Shown piece after piece: positions 35,976 through 47,110 of a DNA stretch of 64,000 bases (positions within the stretch are counted from its first letter, which is position 1; each line of letters begins with the position of its first letter). The stretch is from positions 32,060,686-32,124,685 of the forward strand of contig OZ034968.1 in the NCBI GenBank assembly GCA_964030785.1. The letters are read 5' to 3'. The stretch comes from Siderastrea siderea. Taxonomy: Eukaryota; Cnidaria; Anthozoa; Scleractinia; Rhizangiidae. A program made the position numbers and the translations under genes. Below the pieces are notes generated by a model. That model worked only from the letters and a program-made list of their open reading frames with translations, was not told the DNA's origin and did not search any database.

Positions 35976-36941
35976 TCAATTTAATGTTCTTGACTCATTA
36001 CTTGCTCTGCCACCTGCTCTTCGAAGGGCTCTGCACAATTCTGTGCGAATGTCCTTTTTCAAGAATGCATACACCACGAAATTCAAGCCCGAGTTCAATA
36101 AAATAAGAAGTCGTGAGATTTGTATCACCGATTTCGAAACACTACAAGAGAGAAACATTCCGCAAATAGCGCGGTACAGGGATGGTATCCAACACAGAAC
36201 AAAGAATCCAATAACAACACCAAGTACCTTTACTGTAGAGGACCGCTCTCGGCAACGTTGGGATTGAATTCGCTTGCAGCTGGTTGTTCCTTTCCCTTGA
36301 TTAAACTGCAGCTGAGAGATGTGCTCCTCTGAGAGTCGCCTTTGCCTCATGGCTGCGAAGAATATCCTGGCGTAAGCATACACCAACGATATAGAAGGCA
36401 GAAATGTTACCAGAAGAATCTGAATCATAATGTGAACTTTATCAGCGGTTTCTTGAATATTAGTCGGAGCGTTCATCCACACAAGAGAGGCAAACGTCAA
36501 AATCCCTGGCAATATCCACGATAGAGTGATTACTAATATGACTCTTTTTGATGTCATACGACTGGTGTATTTTAATGGCGATAACACACAACAATATCGG
36601 TCAAATGTCAGAGCACAAAGACAGAATATCGACACGTTGATTGGGTAGTTGTAGAACAAATTTCGAACATTTATTGGCCAAATACAAGCAACTGGTTTCC
36701 AAAGACAGATTAGTTCCACTGGCGTAATGAGCAAACCGGTGCAAAAGTCAGCCGAAGCCAAGGACAGGACAAACCAATTTGCTGTACAATGTAATCGCCT
36801 TCTGGTGCAGATTAACCACATGACCACACCATTTCCAAACACCGTCACCAAGGAGATGATGGACTTGACAGCCCAGTAAGCCACACTAGGCAAGCTTGAA
36901 GTTTCCTCGTGTAGTAAAAAGCTTGAGTTTGTTTGGTTCAT
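35976..36941 (-). CDS. Class A orphan GPCR (receptor 6), intact
   Basis: A 321-residue intronless receptor. Landmarks are sequons NQT (2-4) and NSS (5-7), GN (N37), LASAD (D65), DRY (114-116), W142, a canonical CWIP in TM6 (250-253), and LNSGLNFVVY in TM7 (N287, F288, Y291). The TM7 proline of NPxxY is replaced by Phe, which is unusual because that proline shapes the activation switch. ECL2 (about 156-170) has no cysteine, like the triplicated receptors. The TADKVHI segment after ECL2 parallels ATKVHAF in receptors 1-3, which supports common descent. The transcript should start right of 36,941. The ligand is unknown. Confidence 0.92.
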   Translation of the reverse strand: MNQTNSSFLLHEETSSLPSVAYWAVKSIISLVTVFGNGVVMWLICTRRRLHCTANWFVLSLASADFCTGLLITPVELICLWKPVACIWPINVRNLFYNYPINVSIFCLCALTFDRYCCVLSPLKYTSRMTSKRVILVITLSWILPGILTFASLVWMNAPTNIQETADKVHIMIQILLVTFLPSISLVYAYARIFFAAMRQRRLSEEHISQLQFNQGKGTTSCKRIQSQRCRERSSTVKVLGVVIGFFVLCWIPSLYRAICGMFLSCSVSKSVIQISRLLILLNSGLNFVVYAFLKKDIRTELCRALRRAGGRASNESRTLN

Positions 36942-37320
36942 CTCACTGCAGATCAGAGAAATAGAAATGGAGAATTAAGGCTGGGCTATAAAATTGAAAT
37001 AGATACAGAACGCCCCAGGCACTATTTGAAATGCGTCTAGAGCAACTCATGTTAACGAACAATTTACGAAACAAATTACACTATAATCGACGACAAAATA
37101 CTCAGTTTCAAACTCCATTCCCTAAAAGTGCCACTGAGACGAAAATTCATAGGTTTATTTCCGCCAAATTCTGTCGCAGAATATCGCGTTTTGTTCATAT
37201 TTTCCCAGAAAACTGAACAACAAACCTTCCATCCTAATATTTTTTAGCTCCAAAGTCGCGTAAAATGTGTCCGCCATTACTAAAAACGTGTTCCTGGGTG
37301 ATTGCGCAATTTAATAGCTT
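36942..37320. promoter_or_regulatory. Shared upstream region of receptor 6 and a possible + strand exon
   Basis: Head-to-head flank: receptor 6 starts leftward at 36,941 and the putative small exon starts rightward at 37,371. No TATA box stands out. The call is positional only. Confidence 0.25.
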
Positions 37321-37342
37321 GTGACGTCAGAGGCTCACCTCA
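37321..37342. promoter_or_regulatory. CRE-like palindrome within a 22-bp inverted-repeat word
   Basis: TGACGTCA (37,322-37,329), a CREB/ATF-type site, is the core of a 22-bp word that recurs exactly, inverted, at 39,749-39,770. It lies 29 bp before an ATG with a downstream splice donor. It may be a promoter element or a transposon end. Confidence 0.4.
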
Positions 37343-37370
37343 GTCGCGTTTCCTTGTGTTTTGACTGAAG

Positions 37371-37494
37371 ATGTCTACCGTCGACTGCGAAACCTCCGAA
37401 GAGTATTTCTACCATTCGGAACAGTCTTTAACTTCCGAAGCCCCTGAGGATTCGTTTCATTCGGCAAATGAAGAATTTTTTCTTACCGTACGAT
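37371..37494 (+). CDS. Possible first coding exon, acidic Ser-rich N-terminus
   Basis: The ATG at 37371 opens an acidic frame (MSTVDCETSEEYFYHSEQSL, then SEAPEDSFHSANEEFF), which ends at a strong donor, gat|gtaaga, at 37,495. Codon use looks coding and the frame lacks low complexity. I could not find the next exon or name a family. It could be the 5' exon of a transposon gene whose body is deleted, given the matching inverted word at 39.75 kb. Confidence 0.35.
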
Positions 37495-37618
37495 GTAAGA
37501 ACTGATGTGAGGTTTCAACTAATAATCTTGTAAACAAACGGTTTGTTGACAATATTATTTGAGTTATTCGGCGGGAGTTCAAAACATAAGCGAAATATAC
37601 TTAGACAATGATTGTAGT

Positions 37619-37800
37619 TCAGGCCCCAGTTGCTCAAAAAGTGGATAACTCTTTTTCAACGGATGAGTCACTGTCCGGTGGATAAAATTTTTCGCTTCAT
37701 CTCGATTGTTCAAAGCTTGGATAGCGCTCACCAGCCAGCTGTTCAGCTGCTATACAGCGATCATAAAGTTGTCCATTCCAAGGTAGGTTGTGTAACTCTT
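37619..37800. mobile_element. Degenerate MITE relic
   Basis: Starts aggccccagttgctcaaaaa, then gtggataact, with internal ggatag and a terminal cttatccact. I recall ends of this form as typical of an abundant coral MITE whose halves are inverted; here the halves are diverged and partly replaced. Confidence 0.5.
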
Positions 37801-38744
37801 ATCCACTGTAAACCTTTGGCATGGCTATTCGAAGAATTGATCTTTCAAGCTGTGGAAATTTAGACAAAACACCTATGAAAACTTTAGACTTTAATGCTCG
37901 CGAATTCTCAACCTTGGGTCGATCGATGTTGGTGTGGGAGAAAATAAAAGAAGCGATATCTTGTCTGCCGTTGTTTATGTTCATTATATATTATAAAAAA
38001 AGCATTGAAATTTTTGGCCATTCTTGGCATAGTCTGGGAATCTTTCTTGAAAAACCGTTATTGTTGTAGTCAGTTGCCAGGCAGCTTATCGTGTCTATCA
38101 TACATAGTACAGTGGTCACTCAACACATTGAAACACAAGTGCTTGGCGCTGATAAATATTTTAAACAGTTTTTAGAGAATTCTTTTTCTGGGCCGAAAGA
38201 AGTGAAATAAATCAAAACCTTTTTTTTTTCAAGAACTGGAGGCCTTGTGTGACCGGAATCTAAATATTTGTAGTGAAAATTAAAAGCGCACAATGAAAAT
38301 TTTCCGCTGCTCAACAACAACATGCGGACCGCCGAGGAAACGAAGCTTTCGCTTGCCTCATTCGCTGCGAAAAATAATAACTTGATATTTAATCATTTTT
38401 CTTAGTAGTTCATTTACTAAGATTGCTATGACAGGTAAAAGAAATAACATTGTTAAACCCTTAGGCAAAAAGTGGCGTGTGATATTTGACCCATATTTTT
38501 TCCCAACTTCAATTTCCACGCACCGACGATCCGATCTATTAAAGCCTTTATCTCGAACAACAACAACAACATTTTATTTGCATTCCCAATTACAAATGCC
38601 ATTGCACATAGAAAAGAGAAAGAAAAAATGTTGCAAAATCGATTAATTTACAATTTTTGTGTCTATTGATCCATTTCTTAATGCAAAAGCTTCGTAAATG
38701 AAGTAACCTAATTTTTAACAAGTGAAAGCGTCAATGCTATTTAA

Positions 38745-39060
38745 GAGAAATACAATTTTAAGAATCGAAATCGGAATATTTACTAATAATATCGTCCATT
38801 AAAGATTTTCTAATTGGATCATATCTATTGCAAGATAAGAGGAAGTGTACTTCGTTTTCAACTTCATTTGAGCTGCAGCATTGTCAAATTCTCAGATGCT
38901 CAGGGATTTTAGGGGTGGAATGTCTTCCATTTTCAATTCTTATAGGTTGTAATAATACCTGACCTAAGTTTTGCTACTGCCCGAACAATAATGTCAATCG
39001 ACCGTTCACCGACAGGGAATAAAGAGAGAAAAGTTTCTCCACATTCAGGATGGTATGTTA
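38745..39060 (-). pseudogene. Non-LTR retrotransposon (LINE) ORF2 C-terminal relic
   Basis: On the minus strand, about 38,940 to 38,770 translates to PIRIENGRHSTPKIPEHLRI, a stop, then CCSSNEVENEVHFLLSCNRY and DPIRKSLMDDIISKYSDF. The RIExGRH...C..C...E.E.HFLL.C..Y..IR pattern is the usual tail after the reverse transcriptase of non-LTR elements. At least one stop (where a Cys would be expected) and a frameshift upstream show it is dead. No RT catalytic YxDD remains. Confidence 0.7.
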
Positions 39061-39770
39061 TAAAATAAATGTCCATGCTTCTAAGCGATTACTGCTCTGA
39101 AATTAACACACGCGGAATTAAAAAAAAGGAAAAGATAAGCAGTACAAACTATATCAGCTTAATCAAGGCGGTCAGGATTGCATTCGCCGAGGATCTTCGC
39201 GCTAGCATACGGCAGAACTGAAAGGGTTTTAACCCTCGACGATAATAAATTTCAAAATACGTTAAAAGAAAATCAGTTTTGCACAATGGTGGATGCGTTG
39301 AAAAAGAAACAAACTATCACTTCAACTGCGTTATAAGATTAGGTAAATTGCATTTCGTCTTGTTCGCGCAGATAATGTTTTTTTCCGGTTTTTTTTTCCA
39401 TATAGTTGGAATGGGCAATGGAATGATTTGCGACATGAACAGCACTCTGGAAAAACTCGTCCGTGAAATGATCAAAATGCCTCTCCGGTTGAAATTCGCA
39501 CTGTGTGTGAGTGCGAACATTGTCCTTTTTTCCATTGCGGGTCCGTTTGCAGGGCTTCAATGAAGCAAAATACCAGCTCGGTGGTTGAATTCAGTTATTG
39601 TTGTAGCATTGTACAACACAAGTGCTACCTGTCATTACTGCCGCAGCAAGGAAGATTTCAAAGTCGAGCAACAAACACTTGGCAAGAAATCTTTCCTCGA
39701 GGACAATTTACTTTCCCGTGGCAAGTAACCATGTGCAGGTACTAGGTTTGAGGTGAGCCTCTGACGTCAC

Positions 39771-41629
39771 TTCCGCTCATTCGCAAGCCAGCTTCCGGAA
39801 CAAGGGCCAGTGATGGCGGCCGCAAAATCTCGACAAAAACCGTCCGAAAAAAGCGACTTCTAGTCGTCGTAATAAGTTGAAATTTGGCATGGTAACTAAG
39901 AACCACAAACTATGTTCAAAAATGTAAAAATATGGAATACCAAAATTCTGGTCCCAGTGGCACTTAAACTCTTAAGGGGACAAACTTAGCGATGTTTGAT
40001 AAACAAAACTTGCAAGCCCCATATACTATCTGTTACTTTTGGCCAGATTGCAGTAGAATTTGCTTTATTTTTAAAAGTTCATCAGCCAAATTCACTTGCA
40101 CAGAAAAATGTAGGCTATCAATAATTTCAGGATTAACCGGTCTCCTGGTTAGGTGCATAATCATTGCTTTACGAGACTCATAATCACTGCACATATTGTT
40201 TGCAAACATCGCAAACTTTGTATTTCACTTTATTCGCCACTGACTGACCGGCGGACATTTGCTTTAAAGTAGCAAAAGTCCGTTATTTCATTTTAAGGTG
40301 AGAAAAATCCGTCTTGGGATTCCACTCGTATCGCTCTGAGTCGTTTTAAAGAGGGTATAGTCAAATAAATTGTCTGCACAAGAAAAATAAAACAAGCATG
40401 GGGAAATATTTTAGTAATATCTCGAACCTGCTCTGACCCGAAATAAACGGCGTAATAAAATAATTTTACGGCAAGTAAAAAACACATCGTAAAACTGAAA
40501 TTCACTTACCTTAATCTCGACGTTGAAAGGAGTTTTTATATGCCCCACAATATAAAATGGCTATCGCAATGAAAGCAAGATCTGATTGTTTTTAACTCAC
40601 AATTTCAGGCGAGTGCACACACTATGACAGCATTGCCAGCCTCTGTTTACTCAGATCTGTTTTTCAATTAAGAGTTCGTACAGAATTTTAATTTTCAGAA
40701 GTTACTTTAACAATAACAAAATCTATTTTATTTTTTACCCAAATAATTCGTCTTTCAGTGAAACCTTATATTACAGTATCATTTAATTTAAACGAATTGA
40801 AACTCTTTTTTTCTCTCTAATCATAACACGGTGGAACTAATGCAAATAATAACAACATCGTTAGCAGAAGATTTTTCTAATTTCAGTTCCGTTTCGAGTG
40901 CAGTGCTTATGCCGCTATTTGAACAGGTGAAAGTTCATGTCACTGTTTCTATTTTTGGATCTGAAATGGCCTTAAAAATCTTTATCGCAAACTCCATCTA
41001 GAGATTTCTAGGAACAAAACTTAAAAAATCGCCTCTTCGATTTACTGGTTCTTGTATAGACTACTATTGATTATTTGCTGCCTTGGATATTGCCGAAGAA
41101 GGCTGCTTTTTAATTTTAACTTCATTGTTATATATTTACCAACAATTTTCATTTTGTATTACTTTTGGTTCACATCACCAAGCAAATAAATCTCACGTCT
41201 CACCAAAAAAAAAAGAATATAAAGAAAAACGAATTAACTGAGTGCACTGGCAAGTAATACTACCCTGTCATATCTGACCTAACTTCCCTGGACATGCGAC
41301 AAACGCATGCTTGTAGCGGTAATTCGACTCGTGAGGAAAATAACCGAATTTCTATTCTTTAGTAGAGACCAATCAATTGAGCACCACTTTCAAAAAAAGC
41401 ATTAAATTTCATATTGATACATATCTTAACAAAACATAGCATGAAAACGTGCAGCTGACGCAGTAAAATATTTATTTACGAATGTGGAATCCAAACATCA
41501 GTAATTATAGCTAAAAAAATAGTGATTTATCCATTTTTATGATAATTAAGATATTAACCGTATCTTAACTCGTATTGCTCCTTTATTTGCTAAACTGAAA
41601 CAACGATAAGGAGTTCTAAAGTCGTTCGG
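39771..41629. other. Gene-free stretch
   Basis: AT-rich DNA with no gene recognised. A very short ATG frame at 39,813 (MAAAKSRQKPSEKSDF, then stop) follows the inverted CRE word and may be a paired remnant of the same element. Confidence 0.35.
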
Positions 41630-42025
41630 TTAAGCCTTTTTTTTCTGAACTTAAGGGCGGTGCCTCCCTTTGTTAACTGCGCATACGTTCTGCGCATCTC
41701 TGGATGGTCCGAGATATTCGGACTTATATTATACAAAGGTATTTTTGCGTGGTTTATGACTATGTGGAAAAAGTAGATCTTAGCCAGGGCTATCAGAATC
41801 CAAGGTAACCGCGCATTTTTCGGAGATAATTTAGCTTAAACTTGGAAAGAAATTGCCTTACATTCTTTTTATTTTAAAGTTTTTCTAGAATTATGGTTGC
41901 TTACTTAGTTTTGGAAAATGCATGGTTGCCCACATTTTTCTTTTTAGATTCCAATAACCCTTGCTAAGTTTTGCTTTTTCCCCATGGTCAGAACATTTGC
42001 AAAAATACCTCTGTCTCCTTAATAT
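41630..42025. repeat. Dispersed non-coding repeat
   Basis: Contains gggcggtgcctccctttg and gcgcatacgttctgcgcatc, words I associate with a frequent coral repeat. It has a weak self-similar second half (ttgcaaaaatacctctg against atacaaaggtatttttgcg near 41,733, inverted), so it may be a MITE with worn ends. Confidence 0.45.
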
Positions 42026-42699
42026 TCTTTTCCGTTATACTAATCAGTTGCATGGATTGACCATAACTCCCATATTTCTACCAAGTCGATAAAAGGCTGG
42101 AGCTGTCTCCTCTTTTTTGCTACATACAAAAGGATCCATGAAAGCTAAACCTCAACTGAACAACAACGGACGAATAAAACAGCCAGGAAAATATCCTATA
42201 TTGGAGATATCCCATCCCTATAAGCCCCAACATAAATACGTACGTACTCTTCACTGTTGTTTGATATTTCTTATGGTAATAGTTGAGAGTTGAGAGAATT
42301 TGCTTAAACATCATGACATTTTTGAATTCTCAATGATCACTTTAATTCCTTTGTTCTCATAACCTGGATGCTTGACCAAGCTGTTATATTGTAAGGAGAA
42401 ATTAGAAAATGGTCACAATTGGGTCTTTTTAGGTTCAAATTGAATTTGTTAATATGTTCAGCTGGAAACATGCCATAAACAATTCCGGTTCTTCATTTTT
42501 AAAGTTCATAACTGTACCAGATAAGTAATTGAGGAATTATTGAACAGAGAATAATTTGTGACTGAATTCATTTTGATGCTAACTGTGCATCTCAGTGTAG
42601 TTTCTTTCCTTTCTTGCTTTTGTTAGCTTGTTTATTTCAACGGAGATGTGTAGCGACCGCGATTTGTATCATTACTTTCAAATTTGGGGCGAATTGCGC

Positions 42700-42945
42700 C
42701 TGTCAGTAGCCTGAGAAAACAGCCGACGTTTCGCGAGGTCGCCACTTGAACCCTCGCAAAACGACGTACGAGAAACGAGAGCAGAAATTCCATACTGATG
42801 ACGTGCACTACCCAGATCTTGGTAGCGCTTCTGATTGGTTATGCCGCGAGGGAATTTTCTTTCAACCAATCAGAAGCACTACCAAGATATGGGTAGTGCA
42901 CGTCATCAGTATGGAATTTCTGCGCTCGTTTCTCAGACATGCTCG
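42700..42945. mobile_element. Palindromic MITE-like element
   Basis: Arms 42,770-42,840 and 42,864-42,934 are inverted repeats of about 71 bp with few mismatches around a 23-base loop. The words ccatactgatgacgtgcact and cttctgattggtt mark the arms. Outer sequence (cagccgacgtttcgcga) probably belongs to the same family, which I recall from corals. No coding capacity. Confidence 0.8.
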
Positions 42946-43260
42946 ATTCACTGAATTTCTTGTATGAAAGCCTTGTTTTGTCGCTCACAATTTTCTTTGC
43001 TACTATATAAAAAAAATTAATGCAAAAAATTGACGTCACTTTGTCGAATCGTATACGAACACGATGACCGTAGATTTTTTTTTTATCTCTGTCATCTGCA
43101 CATGACAGACATCTAGCAGTGTACGCAGGTAACCGTAAGGGCGAGGTACGATGGTGCTGATGGAGTAGTTAGCCTCAGATCTGAAGATCGGTGCTTTGAG
43201 GCCTAGTCCCCTCCATCGTTCCACTCAACATATCTCTCTCCACCCAGGTGTATATATATG

Positions 43261-43800
43261 TTATCCACCGGCCGGGAGGTCCGTATAGGGAAAAACTGTT
43301 CCCGAGGTCTTGAGTACGGCCGAGGGCACGTGCACAGTTTTTCCCTATACGGACCGACCTAGGCCGGTGAATAACGTGTTTATTTTTTTCTGCAATTTTG
43401 GAGGTGAAACGAGGCGAATTAGTTTGAGAACTGTTTGTAAACAGTTCTTCTACGTGCGCTAGTTCCCACGATCAAAGTTAAGTTAAAATTATTAAGCTTC
43501 TGAGAAAGAGCCGCTAGCAAACCGCAGTGATAAAGCATACACTAACGATAATCGTACTCAAGACCGAGGGCACAGTTTTTCCCAATACGGACCGACCTAG
43601 GCCGGTGAATAACGTGTTTATTTTTTTCTGCAATTTTGGAGGTGGAACGAGGCGAATTGGTTTGAGAACTGTTTGTAAACAGTCCCTCTACGTGCGCTAA
43701 ATCCCACAATCAAAGTTAAAATTATTAACTTCTGAGAAACAGCCCCTAGCAAACCGTAGGGAAAAAGGATAGACTAACAATAAAACAGAACTTAAAATAA
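43261..43800. mobile_element. Hairpin element with tandemly duplicated right half
   Basis: Left arm 43,263-43,299 pairs with 43,334-43,372 (core ccgtatagggaaaaactgt). The right-arm-plus-tail block then repeats once with a 238-bp period (43,353 against 43,591 at accgacctag), with about 90 percent similarity by eye. The tail includes ggtgaataacgtgtttattt. Confidence 0.75.
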
Positions 43801-44281
43801 TTATATCAGAAAACAATAAGCGTTACTGAAACACACCCCAACGTCTCGTAACAAGAATAAAGAAATAAGCTTTGTCTTGTTCAAAATGAAATCACACGTT
43901 TAACTTTGGTTTTCAGTACCGGAAGATTTTTATTTAACAAGTAAGACTTTTAGTGAAAACTAAGGCTTACGTTCCGCGAACTCCGCTGCATATCTTAGTA
44001 TTTTAAACATTTTTGTTCGTTCCTTGGTCAAGATTTTCGCAAATCGACTGTAAAAACCTGTTGAAATGCAGCAGTTCTTGTCGAAGACACAGCGATGCGA
44101 GGTTTTTTGTTTGACTATTTTAGGGACGGACCATTATTTTTTGGAGGGGGGGGGGGTGAAAATTTTTTCAAGACAAACAATTTTTTTCTGTGTTGTTGTC
44201 TATGCAAACAAATTTTTCCGGCTGCATCTTTCTACAGACAACTTTTTTTTGTACACGTTGTCCAACCAGTGGTCTCGGTTG

Positions 44282-44282
44282 G

Positions 44283-44313
<31 letters not shown>

Positions 44314-44317
44314 AATA

Positions 44318-44370
<53 letters not shown>
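44282..44370. repeat. (TGA)n(TAA)n microsatellite
   Basis: About ten tga repeats, then more than fifteen taa/aat repeats. Frames across it are artefacts. Confidence 0.95.
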
Positions 44371-44477
44371 CTTTTTATGTTTTTTGTTTTTTTCTTTTCT
44401 TTTTACTCCAAGGCTCACTGGTTACGGTATGCGCCCCGTTTAGCAAGTTTAGCTTTTAGCAAACAGCGGTGAATTCT

Positions 44478-44479
44478 GC

Positions 44480-44536
<57 letters not shown>

Positions 44537-44537
44537 C
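44478..44537. repeat. (ATT)n microsatellite
   Basis: About nineteen uninterrupted att repeats, complementary to the upstream (AAT)n, so the two could form a long hairpin. Confidence 0.95.
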
Positions 44538-45863
44538 ACATTTATTTATACACAGTAAAATTTCATCAGGTAATCTTACCATAAAACTGCCTAAACCTGC
44601 TTTCCATGAATGCCATGTTTCTTAAAAAAATTGAAAATCTCACACTAAAGTATCCTGAGATATTAATATTTGAACGTAATTGCAAGTAATAATATAGAAC
44701 TGCACCAGCAGCCTTTTTCCCCCTGATCCTAGGGAGGATCGATTGAGGATTGAGGTTTATACAAGACTGGATCCAATTTGCCTTTTACTTGCAAATGGAA
44801 AACAGGAGACTGCTTGCTGTTTAAGTGATGATTTATTAAATGTCATTATCAAACCAGCCTAGGACACTGTTGCTGAAAAGCCTGTGTGACTATGTAAGTG
44901 AACACAGGCAACTCAAATGCTTTCAAGAGATGGTGTTGTAATGTGTTGTTGGGAAAGTAAAAAACAGAAATTGGGATCTATCAGCTATTTAGTAAATTAG
45001 CCACCAGAAAGGAAAACTGATGTTTTAGCGTTAAATTTGCTCTAATGAATGGCTAAAACTCAAAATGTCAACTTTTGAATTAGTCCGTGGAGGACAATTT
45101 ACCATATCAAACCAGTTGATGAATAAAGATTTTGCAAATCATTTTCTTGCATTGTTATCTTGCATTTTAAAAAAACAGATTGAAATATATTTACTTACAC
45201 AAATCAAACTACGTACTCATGACTTATATTAAATAGCTTTCCATCAACCAGTCTGCAAACTTTTAATTTTTTCCTTTTCATGTCTGCAAACAATTTATTT
45301 GGGCATTTTTGCTTTTGCACACAATTTTTTAAGGATTTTTGATTTCCCCCCCTCCTCCAAAAAAAAAATGGTCCGTTCCTTAACTAACAATCATTAATAA
45401 TCATATTGTCTTGAGCGAAGCTAAACGGGACAAGATTAGAAAAGAGATCTCCAAGGAAAATAACGAAATTTCAACGAGAAACGGAGATCAAAAGACTAAC
45501 TTGCAGTTAACCCGTGTTAAATCAAATGGCGTGTCAATAAGAAAACTACAACTCGAAAAAAGCAAGCCTGCGTATTTAGCTCTTATAACAACGTGGATGG
45601 GTTTAAAATGTCTTTTGTGTAATCTTGTCAATAAAGTTTCCTTTACTTTGCTGCTGCTTTGGTTTGTATTTTCTTAGTTTGGGGGAAAGATATTCGTTTT
45701 CTGGTAGGATATTCCTTTTTCTTTTTTTTTCTTCTCCTTTACTTCCATTGAGGATGTGAAATTTTCCTCCCATATCTCAATTAGCATAAGTCATAGAGTG
45801 TCTTATTGAATTAATGTGAATATATTACTATCAGTTTCTTTATGCTCCAGCCGTGCCCTGGGT

Positions 45864-45869
45864 GTCCTG
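45864..45869. repeat. Target-site duplication, left (GTCCTG)
   Basis: GTCCTG immediately precedes the left terminus (TATGGCGTC). The same six bases immediately follow the right terminus at 59,694-59,699. Confidence 0.9.
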
Positions 45870-45949
45870 TATGGCGTCAATTCGTGGACAAAAAGTTCAT
45901 CTCGTCGTCTCTTTGTGTCATCTCGTTGTGTCATCATTTCATCTCGTCG
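45870..45949 (+). repeat. Left terminal inverted repeat (80 bp)
   Basis: Identical to the right end over the first 42 bases, with three mismatches in the next 38. Confidence 0.9.
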
Positions 45950-46250
45950 TGTGGACCTGTCATCTCGTTGTGTTGTTCTCTCATCTCGTCGTTTTGTCGT
46001 GTCATCTCGTCGTGCCGTTCTTTCGTCTCGTTGTGTCGACCTGTCATCTCGTGTCATCTCGTCGTTTGGTCGTGCCATCTCGTCGTGTGGCTCTTTCGTC
46101 TCGTCGTGTCGACCTGTCATCTCGGGTCAGCTCGTTGTTTTGTCGAGTCATCTCGTCGTGTCGTTCTTTCATCTCGTTGTTTTGTCGTGTCATCTCTTGG
46201 AGTCGTCGTGTCATCTCGTCGTGTTGTCTTGTCATCTCGTCATTTCATTT
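45900..46250 (+). repeat. Subterminal minisatellite, left (cgtcgtgtcatctcgt)n
   Basis: About twenty degenerate copies of a 16-19 base unit with core gtcatctcgtcgtgtc. All three forward frames stay open across it for up to 194 codons purely because the unit lacks stops, and none is a credible protein. The mirror-image array lies at 59,340-59,660. Confidence 0.92.
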
Positions 46251-46344
46251 ATCAAATCAACGAAGGACTGGATACTAGGCTTTGAAAAAAGGGAAGTGCG
46301 CAAGCTCACATGCTTTCCCGCTTTCGCACATCGCTTCTCGCAAG

Positions 46345-47058
46345 ATGGACGAAGTCAATGCTGTAAAGGATATTTTGAAAGACGCCCTGTCTCGAATTGA
46401 CGGCATACAAAGCCCTTCACAAGCTTCTCAGACTCAGAATCCTCAGAATATTCCCCAACAACAAATTCCAGAGTCGACTAGTTTGTTAGTAGCCAGAGCG
46501 CAAAATAATTTCAGGTAGGTATAAACCAGCAAATTAAGCCTCAATAAATTATATGCGGTCACTGTCAGTGTATTTAGATCTATCAGAAACAAGGCCTTAT
46601 ACTCGGAAGCATTCAAAATTTGTCTTGTGGAGCTTGAGGAGGGGGAATGATATTTTGTCAGAATAATATGATATAAGCTTACAATCGGACTAGTTGAGTT
46701 TTCCAAAGTGTTATAATATGTTAACCGCTATTTCAGTTAATAATATTGCGGATGAAAGATGCAAATCAAAAAGGCACGATACTAAAAAGAAAAGAAAGAA
46801 CTAAAGTGAATGTGTGTGCCTATCACGGCCAATTTTAGATGTACAGATTTTAATTATATTTAAGGGATAATTATTTTTAAAATAGGATTAAGGGTGAGGG
46901 TGTGTATATATAGTTTCATGAAATGCCTTAAGAAATTAGTCCTTAGTTTTGAGTTTTTTACGATTTTACTGTGTATATACTTTGCATAAAGTTTAATTTT
47001 AGTTTTTATTAGTTTTATTATTTCGCACAACCCTACAAGCTGCAGAGCTTTAATTTTA

Positions 47059-47110
<52 letters not shown>

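Larger units (their letters stand above)
44120..45382. mobile_element. 1.26-kb non-autonomous element with G-rich inverted ends
   Basis: The left end ttagggacggaccattattt, then a GGAGGG run, is mirrored by the right end at 45,342-45,382 (cctcctcc, poly-A, atggtccgttcctta). Inside are microsatellites and AT-rich DNA but no transposase. Sub-terminal T-rich words (tctgcaaacaattt, gcaaacaaattttt) are also inverted-similar. Confidence 0.7.

Noticed and set aside
39339..39745. Possible degenerate THAP-like zinc finger on the minus strand
   Set aside because: Only scattered Cys/His resemblance across different frames; not enough to support a domain.
44066..44472. 125-codon frames with poly-Met, poly-Asn and poly-Ile
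   Set aside because: Translation of (TGA)n(TAA)n; low complexity.
45816..46400. Long overlapping plus-strand open frames (up to 194 codons) rich in SSR/CHLVV
   Set aside because: They arise because the 16-19 bp minisatellite unit lacks stop codons in all three frames; no protein family fits.
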